A DNA stretch of 11,739 nucleotides from contig DAOVPZ010000021.1 in assembly GCA_030628975.1 (NCBI GenBank), forward strand, positions 1 to 11,739, in the 5' to 3' direction. The DNA is from Candidatus Cloacimonadota bacterium (GTDB lineage Bacteria > Cloacimonadota > Cloacimonadia > JGIOTU-2). The translations under genes and the position numbers were made by a program. Shown here one piece after another: positions 6,053 through 11,739 of this stretch (position 1 is its first letter; each line of letters opens with the position of its first letter). Below the pieces are notes generated by a model that worked only from the letters and a program-made list of their open reading frames with translations, had not been told where the DNA came from and searched no databases.

Positions 6053-7318
6053 ATGAAATCAGATATTATTGAAGGACTTCAAATCGTTGGGTTTTATAGT
6101 AATAGTCAACTTGCAGAAAGGGGTGTTAAAGAAGGAGATTGGATACTTGAATATAATGGCGAGAAAGTTATAAGCAAAACACAATTACAAGAGCTAAAAC
6201 TGAAATTTCAAAATTCTAACAATATTGTATTAACAGTAAGAAGAGGAGAAGTAGAAGAGTATTTCCAGATTTGGCCTGGTGATCTTGGAATTTATCTTGC
6301 GGAAAGAGAAAAGAATCCTGATATACTTTCAGATGCAAAACGAATAGAAAATATTGATAGATTGGAAAAAAAAACAGGAATGGAAAATACTTTCTTTGGA
6401 TCATTACTAAATATTTTGAAAGTTTTTGAAATTGAAGTTAACCTTATAACATTAATGGGATTATCTGCTTTTCCTTTTCGTATTCAATTTCAAGAAACTT
6501 GGTCAACTGATATATTAGACCCAACAAAAGGCTTTGATTGTGTAAAGTTTTTATTTGATAATATAAATCTTAAATACAAACAACTTGAAAATGGAACCAC
6601 AATAGATGAAATTAACAAAGCAATTATAGGTAGTATTGACAAAGGAATTCCTGTTTTGGCTAAAAACCTTTATGAAAAAAATGAATGGGGAATCATTACT
6701 GGTTATCAAAATCAAGGGAAAGATATATTTTGCAGAAGTTATAGTGATAAAACCATTGATTATTCATTAGCCCCCCAAAATCCTGATTGTATAATAGTAT
6801 TTGAACCAAAACCAATAATCTTTGATGGTGATGATACATTACAATTTGAAAAACCTAAAATAAGTAGTTTAGAAACTGCAAAAATTATGCTTTCTACTAA
6901 AAGTTTTGGAGGATATCTAATTGGTAACTATGCATTAAAAAGATGGCAAAATATCTTAGAAGATAAAGATTATTTTGAATCTCTCACAGATGAAAAATTC
7001 AGAAAAATTTGTATAAACAACAACCTTTTATTTAATCAATATAGTTTAAACTGCCAAATTGCATCTGATTACCTTGGAAGTTTTATTGAAATCTTCCCAG
7101 ATTCAAATGAACATCTTAAAAGATTATGTAAATTTTATAAAGCAGAAAGTAAAATATTGCATGATTGCCAAAAATTTATACCTATTAATTCAAATGAAGA
7201 TTTAAGGCATTTTTTTACTCTACAATATCGGACTAACGAAGCAATTGCTCTAATAAAAATCCAGAAGAAAAATAATGAAATTCTAACCATTATGGAGAAA
7301 CTACCTCTTTTTAAATAA
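6053..7318 (+). CDS. PDZ domain protein with inactive papain/C39 (BtrH-like) fold region, function unknown
   Basis: A 421-residue protein without signal peptide or membrane segment. Residues about 7-75 look like a PDZ domain (GVKEGDWILEYNGEKV, then VLTVRRG). Residues about 110-255 resemble a family of uncharacterised papain/C39/BtrH-like proteins: a helix followed by EVNLITLMGLSAFPFRI (129-144), then a section ending EWGIITGYQ (211-219). The Cys and His expected of a peptidase are missing at these places (ENTFFGS, NEWGII), so I infer a non-catalytic or differently used fold. Residues about 270-415 are predicted helical by eye (for example YALKRWQNIL). The PDZ part would be expected to bind peptide tails. 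It appears monocistronic, divergent from the transketolase operon and 154 nt before yajC, with two inverted repeats upstream. The PDZ call is fairly firm, the second domain tentative. Confidence 0.75.
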   Translation: MKSDIIEGLQIVGFYSNSQLAERGVKEGDWILEYNGEKVISKTQLQELKLKFQNSNNIVLTVRRGEVEEYFQIWPGDLGIYLAEREKNPDILSDAKRIENIDRLEKKTGMENTFFGSLLNILKVFEIEVNLITLMGLSAFPFRIQFQETWSTDILDPTKGFDCVKFLFDNINLKYKQLENGTTIDEINKAIIGSIDKGIPVLAKNLYEKNEWGIITGYQNQGKDIFCRSYSDKTIDYSLAPQNPDCIIVFEPKPIIFDGDDTLQFEKPKISSLETAKIMLSTKSFGGYLIGNYALKRWQNILEDKDYFESLTDEKFRKICINNNLLFNQYSLNCQIASDYLGSFIEIFPDSNEHLKRLCKFYKAESKILHDCQKFIPINSNEDLRHFFTLQYRTNEAIALIKIQKKNNEILTIMEKLPLFK

Positions 7319-7370
7319 CATAAATAACACTATTATTGACACTCAAAATAATCTAATAAAAAAATTGTCT

Positions 7371-7393
7371 TGTCTACAAAGCTATTGTAGATA
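7371..7393. repeat. Inverted repeat between the PDZ gene and yajC
   Basis: Arms TGTCTACAA (7371-7379) and TTGTAGATA (7385-7393) pair over 9 positions with one G-T wobble around a 5-nt loop. No T-run follows on the plus strand, so a classical terminator for the PDZ gene is doubtful. On the minus strand a T-rich stretch follows after a few bases, but no gene there would use it. It could be an operator or leader hairpin ahead of yajC. Confidence 0.4.
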
Positions 7394-7472
7394 TAAATAA
7401 ATTAGCCATAAATCTAAAAGTATTAATTTTTTGAAATAAAATATTTTTTAGTGGCAAAAATAGGAGAGTATA

Positions 7473-7787
7473 ATGCTAATAAGTTTATTGTATGCACAGA
7501 TTGATTCTGTTGCAACACAACCTGCAAAGCAAAGTAGTATTGTTGGATTCTTGCCAATTATAATTATGTTTGTTATTCTTTATCTGCTAATATTTCGACC
7601 TCAGCAAAAGAAACAAAAAGCAGTTCTGAAAATGAGAAGTGGACTTCAGAAAAATGAAAAGGTTGTAACAAATGGTGGAATTATTGGTACAATTTACAGC
7701 ATCAAAGGTGATGTGGTTGTACTTAAAGTAGCTGATAATATAAAAATTGAAGTAATAAAATCAGCTATTGCTAATAAAATGAAATGA
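7473..7787 (+). CDS. yajC: YajC, SecDF-YajC preprotein translocase subunit
   Basis: A 104-residue single-pass membrane protein. The transmembrane helix is about residues 24-41, followed at once by the family signature FRPQQKKQK (41-49), a short charged stretch, and the conserved GLQKNEKVVTNGGIIGTI (57-74). YajC associates with SecDF and SecYEG in the inner membrane and is not essential in model species. AGGAGAG (7462-7468) before the ATG is a strong ribosome site. SecD and SecF often follow yajC but here it is followed after 7 nt by def, so this is probably the first gene of a run from yajC to DUF116 and perhaps to archease. Confidence 0.93.
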   Translation: MLISLLYAQIDSVATQPAKQSSIVGFLPIIIMFVILYLLIFRPQQKKQKAVLKMRSGLQKNEKVVTNGGIIGTIYSIKGDVVVLKVADNIKIEVIKSAIANKMK

Positions 7788-7794
7788 ATTAACA

Positions 7795-8325
7795 GTGACA
7801 GAAAAAATTAGATTATATGGAGATGAAATTTTAAGAAAGTTGGCAAAACCCATCTCAACAATAGATGACGATATAAAACGGAAAGCAAAAAAACTCGTTG
7901 AATATCTGGAAAGGTATGATGAGTTAGCACTTTCTGCTCCTCAAGTGGGATATTCAATTAGAATGTTTGTAATGAGACCAATTTGGATAGAAGATATTAA
8001 AAAAAGAAAAACAATGATTTTCATTAATCCAACTTTGCTTGAATTTGAAGGTATTCAAAATGAATCTGAAGGCTGTCTGAGTATTCCAGAAATATTTGAA
8101 AAGGTGAAAAGAGCACAGAAAGTCATTTTTAGAGCTCAAAACCTTTTTGGCAAATGGAAACAATATACTGCGAAAGACCTATTTTCTCGTGCAGTTCAGC
8201 ATGAATATGATCATCTTGATGGAATCCTATTCATAGATAAAATTTTGCCTTTTAGAAGAAGACTATTACAAGGAAAATTAAAGAAAATTGCTTCAACCAC
8301 CGAAGATGGTGTCAATATTGGTTGA
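7795..8325 (+). CDS. def: Peptide deformylase
   Basis: A 176-residue metalloenzyme that removes the formyl group from the N-terminal methionine of new proteins. Motif 2 is EGCLSIP with metal ligand Cys94. Motif 3 is QHEYDHLDG with His136 and His140 as ligands and Glu137 as catalytic acid/base. Motif 1, normally GxGLAAPQ, reads ELALSAPQ (43-50): Gln50, which stabilises the transition state, is kept but both glycines are replaced. The start is GTG at 7795, 7 nt after the yajC stop. It has no clear Shine-Dalgarno and probably relies on coupling. MTEKIRLYGDEILRK aligns with typical N termini, so the start is secure. It works with fmt, the next gene. Confidence 0.95.
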   Translation: MTEKIRLYGDEILRKLAKPISTIDDDIKRKAKKLVEYLERYDELALSAPQVGYSIRMFVMRPIWIEDIKKRKTMIFINPTLLEFEGIQNESEGCLSIPEIFEKVKRAQKVIFRAQNLFGKWKQYTAKDLFSRAVQHEYDHLDGILFIDKILPFRRRLLQGKLKKIASTTEDGVNIG

Positions 8326-8346
8326 ATTGCTTAAATTGCTTGAATT
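8325..8346 (+). repeat. Short tandem repeat between def and fmt
   Basis: Two copies of the 9-mer AATTGCTTR (8325-8333, 8334-8342) followed by a partial third, beginning in the def stop codon. This looks like local slippage. No function is evident. Confidence 0.5.
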
Positions 8347-8384
8347 AATTATCTTTTACAAAAGTTTACTAAATATTTATCAAG

Positions 8385-9341
8385 TTGAAAAGAATAAAAA
8401 ATGTGATTTTTTTGGGAACACCCCAGTTTGCTATTCCCACTCTTTCTTCATTAATCAATAATAGTATTATACCTATTTTAGTAATTACACAACCTGACAA
8501 AAAAAGAGGTCGTGGGCAGAGATTATCAATTTCACCTATTAAAGAGTTTTGCTTAAATCATAATATTACTGTTTTCCAACCTCAAAATATCAACGAGGAA
8601 GAATCCATAAAAAAAATTATGATATACAATCCTGATTTAATTCTAACAGTAGCTTATGGAAAGATAGTATCTCAGAAAATATTGGATATTCCAAAATTCG
8701 GATGTATTAATTTACATCCTTCACTCTTGCCTAAATATAGAGGTCCATCTCCTATAAATTGGGCTCTTTTTAATGGAGAGAAAGAAACTGGAAATACTAT
8801 ATTCTTTATGACAAAGAAAATGGATGCAGGTGATATTATTTATCAAAGTAAGGTAAGAATTATGCCTGAAGACAATTATGGATCCCTGTCGAAAAAGTTA
8901 AGTGAAAAGGGTGCAGACGATGTAGTAAAGACTTTATCATTAATTGACGATGGATTGGCAAATCCAATATCCCAAGACGACAGTTTAGCTACTTTTTCTA
9001 AGTTTATAAATAGAGATGTTCGAAGAATATCATGGTCAGAATCTGCAGAAAATATTGCAAATTTGGTAAGAGGGCTTGCTCCATATCCTTCAGCATTTAC
9101 TTATTTTCAAAATATGGAAATAAAAATAATAAAAGCAAAATCTTTTCTAGATATTGAAGGGAAACCAGGTCTGATTTTAAAAATCGTAAAAAATCAAGGA
9201 ATTCTTGTTGGAACTGGAAGTTGTGCTTTATTTGTTGAAACAATAAAACCAGAAGGTAAGAAAGAGATGTCTGCTTATTCTTTCAGTTTGGGACACCCTG
9301 AAATATCAAGGGAAAAACAAAGCTTCGATAATGGCAAATAA
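8385..9341 (+). CDS. fmt: Methionyl-tRNA formyltransferase
   Basis: A 318-residue enzyme that formylates initiator Met-tRNA using 10-formyltetrahydrofolate. The Rossmann-like catalytic domain starts VIFLGTPQFA. The catalytic residues fall in INLHPSLLPKYRG (Asn109 and His111) and MDAGD (Asp150), all present. The C-terminal tRNA-binding domain follows from about residue 210 (VRRISWSESAENIANLVRGLAPYPSAF). Length is usual for the family. The start is uncertain: TTG at 8385 gives MKRIKNVIFLG, while GTG at 8403 would start directly at MIFLG, and neither has a good ribosome site. The gap to def is 59 nt, and the end overlaps the DUF116 gene by 11 nt. Fmt adds the group that Def later removes. Confidence 0.95.
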   Translation: MKRIKNVIFLGTPQFAIPTLSSLINNSIIPILVITQPDKKRGRGQRLSISPIKEFCLNHNITVFQPQNINEEESIKKIMIYNPDLILTVAYGKIVSQKILDIPKFGCINLHPSLLPKYRGPSPINWALFNGEKETGNTIFFMTKKMDAGDIIYQSKVRIMPEDNYGSLSKKLSEKGADDVVKTLSLIDDGLANPISQDDSLATFSKFINRDVRRISWSESAENIANLVRGLAPYPSAFTYFQNMEIKIIKAKSFLDIEGKPGLILKIVKNQGILVGTGSCALFVETIKPEGKKEMSAYSFSLGHPEISREKQSFDNGK

Positions 9342-10101
9342 TAAAGTTATTGGTAAAGGACTCTTTCTCTGGCTATCAACTTTTAGTTTGATAGCACTGA
9401 TGGTTATTGTAACAGGGTTATGGTACTTTATCTCTCCACGACTTCATGAGTATAATGTGGCTTTACCATTTGTTTTGCTTTCCATGTTGCGAATTTTTTT
9501 TCTAATTTTGGTTGTTGGCACAATACTCGTTTTTCTTACTTCAGTTTTTGAAAAAAATTTTCTTGTAGCCAATTTTGCTGTTAAACTATTCATCAGGTTT
9601 ATGTATCCTATTTGCATATTTGCAGGTAGAATATTTCGGATCTCAAAAGCAAAAATCGGCGAATCTTTTGTAAGTGTAAATGATTCCCTTATAAAAGCAC
9701 TAAAGCCAAAATATAAATCATCTGATGTGTTGATACTTCTACCACACTGTTTGCAAGATACTTCTTGTCCTATAAGGATAACTGTTACCCCAGAGAATTG
9801 CAAAAGGTGCGGGAATTGTAATATTGGAGATATTTCTAAGTTAGCAGAAGAATTCAATGTGGACATAGCAATTGCAACTGGTGGAACATTAGCAAGAAGA
9901 ATTATTTTAGAAAAGAAGCCAAAATTAATCATCGCTATTGCCTGCTATAGAGACCTGGTTTCTGGCATTCAAGATGTTTTTCCAATTAAAACCTTTGGTA
10001 TTTTAAATATTCGCCCACAAGGTCCTTGTATAAACACAAGAGTAGATATGCAAAGAATTAGGCAAGCACTCGATAAAGTTATTATAAAAAATGATAAATA
10101 A
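9331..10101 (+). CDS. DUF116 family membrane protein with cysteine cluster
   Basis: A 256-residue protein of the DUF116 family, function unknown. Two hydrophobic segments (about residues 11-32 and 45-72) anchor it in the membrane. The soluble part carries LLPHCLQ (Cys140), Cys146, NCKRCGNCNIGDI (Cys157, 160, 163), IATGGTLARR, ACYRDLVSGIQDVFP (Cys205) and NIRPQGPCINTRVD (Cys233). The CxxCxxC pattern with further cysteines suggests an iron-sulfur cluster or other metal site, which is inference. Its ATG overlaps the end of fmt by 11 nt with no separate ribosome site, so translation is probably coupled. DUF116 genes follow fmt in many anaerobes, which hints at a link with translation or one-carbon metabolism but does not prove it. 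Confidence 0.9.
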   Translation: MANNKVIGKGLFLWLSTFSLIALMVIVTGLWYFISPRLHEYNVALPFVLLSMLRIFFLILVVGTILVFLTSVFEKNFLVANFAVKLFIRFMYPICIFAGRIFRISKAKIGESFVSVNDSLIKALKPKYKSSDVLILLPHCLQDTSCPIRITVTPENCKRCGNCNIGDISKLAEEFNVDIAIATGGTLARRIILEKKPKLIIAIACYRDLVSGIQDVFPIKTFGILNIRPQGPCINTRVDMQRIRQALDKVIIKNDK

Positions 10102-10151
10102 TGCTAAAATTTATAATGTAATTTTTTGATCACTGATAAAAAGGAAAAAAG

Positions 10152-11603
10152 ATGAAATATAAAGATAATGAGATAATAAAAATAAATAATGCAATTTGGG
10201 AAATTCCCAGAAAAGGGAATATGCGTGTGCCTGTAAGATTTTATGCACTTGATTCAATGTTACAGCAAATAATAAGAGACAATTCTCTTGCTCAGGTGAT
10301 AAATGTTGCAACTTTACCAGGCATTCAAAAATATTCAATGGCAATGCCAGATATTCATTACGGTTATGGTTTTCCAATTGGTGGGGTAGCTGCTTTTGAT
10401 CTTGAAACTGGAATTATTTCACCTGGTGGAGTGGGATATGACATAAATTGTGGTGTAAGATTCTGCAGAACTAATTTGTTTTATAAAGACATAAAAGATA
10501 AAATTCAAAATATTGTAAACGGATTTTATAATTATGTCCCAAGTGGAGTTGGTTCTCATGGTGCGATTAAAACACTAAACCAAAGAGAAGAAAACGAAGT
10601 AATGATAAAAGGAGCTAAATGGGCTATTGAACAAGGATATGGAGAATCATCGGATTTAGAAGCAATTGAAAGTTTTGGCAGAATGAAAGAAGCCAATCCA
10701 GATAAAGTAGGTCATCGTGCAAGAAGTAGAGGATTAAATCAGGTTGGCACACTTGGTTCTGGCAATCACTTTTTAGAAATTGGTATAATTGATGAAGTGT
10801 ATAACCAAAGTTTGGCAAATGAATTCTCATTGGAAAAGGATCAGGTCATTGTCATGGTTCATAGCGGTTCACGTGGTTTTGGTTACCAAATTTGCGATGA
10901 TTATTTGCATTTAATGGTAGGTCAACTGAATAAATTACCCTTCTCGATACCTGATAGACAGTTAGCATGTGCTCCATTTAAGTCCAAAATTGGTTCTGAT
11001 TATTTTCAGGCAATGTCTTGTGCTGCAAATTATGCCTGGGCTAATCGTCAGGTTCTAATGAGTTTGGGCGAGAAATCGTTGCAGAAAACATTTTCTATAT
11101 CACGGTCTGATTTAGGTTTCAAGCTTATCTATGATGTTTGTCATAATATAGCAAAAGTTGAGAAGCATAAGGTTAATGGAAAAGAGATGCTGTTATGTGT
11201 TCATAGAAAAGGTGCAACCCGCTCATTTGGACCCAATCAACCTGAATTAGCTAAAAGATTTCAAAGAATAGGGCAGCCAGTAATTGTGCCAGGAGATATG
11301 GGCACACATTCCTTCCTTATGATTGGAACAAACCAGGCAATGAAAGAGACTTTTGGGTCTTGCTGTCACGGAGCAGGTCGCTTAATGAGCAGGTCTGCAG
11401 CTAAAAGAAAATTTAGTTTCAATCAGGTTAAAAATAAATTACGAAATCAAGGTATTGTTGTTTATTCAGTGCAAAGAAATACTCTTGTGGAAGAGGCACC
11501 TGATACTTATAAAAATGTTACAGAAGTTGTAGAAGCTGTTTCTGTGGCTGGACTGGCAAAGAAGATTGTAAGAACTCGTCCACTTGGAGTGTTGAAAGGA
11601 TAA
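10152..11603 (+). CDS. rtcB: RtcB, RNA-splicing ligase
   Basis: A 483-residue GTP- and Mn-dependent RNA ligase that joins 2',3'-cyclic phosphate or 3'-phosphate ends to 5'-OH ends. Residues matching those defined in Pyrococcus RtcB are all here: Asp97 and Cys100 (GVGYDINCGVRF), Asn205 and His206 (GSGNHF), His237 (HSGSRG), His331, and the guanylylated His406 (CCHGAGR). The C terminus ends in the usual GVLKG. AAGGA (10141-10145) lies 6 nt before the ATG. Full length suggests activity in RNA repair or in tRNA splicing if introns exist. It follows DUF116 by 50 nt and precedes archease, its known activator, by 77 nt, so the two are probably co-transcribed. Confidence 0.96.
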   Translation: MKYKDNEIIKINNAIWEIPRKGNMRVPVRFYALDSMLQQIIRDNSLAQVINVATLPGIQKYSMAMPDIHYGYGFPIGGVAAFDLETGIISPGGVGYDINCGVRFCRTNLFYKDIKDKIQNIVNGFYNYVPSGVGSHGAIKTLNQREENEVMIKGAKWAIEQGYGESSDLEAIESFGRMKEANPDKVGHRARSRGLNQVGTLGSGNHFLEIGIIDEVYNQSLANEFSLEKDQVIVMVHSGSRGFGYQICDDYLHLMVGQLNKLPFSIPDRQLACAPFKSKIGSDYFQAMSCAANYAWANRQVLMSLGEKSLQKTFSISRSDLGFKLIYDVCHNIAKVEKHKVNGKEMLLCVHRKGATRSFGPNQPELAKRFQRIGQPVIVPGDMGTHSFLMIGTNQAMKETFGSCCHGAGRLMSRSAAKRKFSFNQVKNKLRNQGIVVYSVQRNTLVEEAPDTYKNVTEVVEAVSVAGLAKKIVRTRPLGVLKG

Positions 11604-11608
11604 AAATA

Positions 11609-11645
11609 GTAAATTAGTTAACTGGTAAATTAGTAAATTAGTTAA
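11609..11645 (+). repeat. Short AT-rich direct repeats between rtcB and archease
   Basis: The 13-mer GTAAATTAGTTAA occurs at 11609-11621 and 11633-11645, with a partial copy GTAAATTA at 11625-11632 between them. It is a low-complexity tandem array that may affect spacing or coupling between rtcB and archease. No hairpin or T-tract indicates a terminator. Confidence 0.6.
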
Positions 11646-11680
11646 ATATCTGCATATAATACGATTACAAGTCCACCAAA

Positions 11681-11739
11681 ATGAAATACAGATTTATTGA
11701 TCATACTGCTGATTTAGCAATCAAATTCTATGGAAAAAC
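11681..11739 (+). CDS. Archease, RtcB cofactor (3' end outside window)
   Basis: Only the first 19 complete codons are visible. They read MKYRFIDHTADLAIKFYGK, the conserved archease N terminus, whose DHTAD box includes an Asp used in metal binding in characterised archeases. Archease speeds guanylylation of RtcB and allows multiple turnovers. The position directly after rtcB on the same strand supports the call. No clear Shine-Dalgarno precedes the ATG. Confidence 0.85.
   Translation, partial: MKYRFIDHTADLAIKFYGK

Noticed and set aside
7336..7359. Promoter with consensus TTGACA upstream of yajC
   Set aside because: The TTGACA at 7336-7341 has no -10-like hexamer at 16-18 nt; the nearest, TAATAA, is only 12 nt away.
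9444..9932. 162-codon open frame on the minus strand inside the DUF116 gene
   Set aside because: It lies wholly opposite a well-supported conserved gene and shows no recognisable protein features; a shadow frame.

Overview
The window is AT-rich bacterial chromosome with densely packed genes, short gaps and overlapping starts and stops. Several features suggest an uncultured, probably anaerobic lineage: a split transketolase, a def-fmt-DUF116 cluster running into rtcB and archease, and a stand-alone S23-type four-helix-bundle gene set in short hairpin repeats. My best guess is the Cloacimonadota or another FCB-group or candidate-phylum neighbour. That guess rests on gene content and general impression, not on a marker gene, and should be held loosely. 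No rRNA, tRNA, CRISPR array or transposase was seen.

Region 1 (2-3899, + strand): the two half-transporters of a heterodimeric type IV ABC exporter resembling the TM287/TM288 pair. The first is cut by the window edge and has a non-catalytic Asp in Walker B with a normal LSGGQ. The second has the catalytic Glu but an altered LSAGQ signature. Such partners normally abut or overlap. Here they are separated by 862 nt holding an intact four-helix-bundle (23S rRNA intervening-sequence-type) gene between two related repeat elements. Each element has a left arm in which the tetranucleotide GTCA recurs on an exact 10-nt grid, often followed by a 13-nt hairpin (5-bp stem, 3-nt loop). Its right arm carries the reverse complement, TGAC. 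The repeats start 3 nt after the first transporter's stop, supply the last base of the four-helix-bundle stop codon, and run to within a few bases of the second transporter's start codon. This is the most unusual structure in the window.

Region 2 (3977-5756, - strand): the N- and C-terminal subunits of transketolase, overlapping by 8 nt, with a good Shine-Dalgarno site. They serve the non-oxidative pentose phosphate pathway. The roughly 300-nt AT-rich gap to the next, divergent gene holds two clear inverted repeats and weak promoter-like elements.

Region 3 (6053-7318, + strand): a 421-residue protein joining an N-terminal PDZ-like domain to a region resembling inactive papain/C39/BtrH-like folds and a helical tail. 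Its function is unknown.

Region 4 (7473-11739, + strand): yajC (Sec accessory subunit), def (peptide deformylase), fmt (Met-tRNA formyltransferase), a DUF116 membrane protein with a Cys cluster, rtcB (RNA ligase) and the first 19 codons of archease, the RtcB activator. Def and Fmt form the formyl-methionine cycle, YajC acts on nascent-chain export, and RtcB with archease repairs or splices RNA. The block therefore centres on translation, protein export and RNA maintenance.
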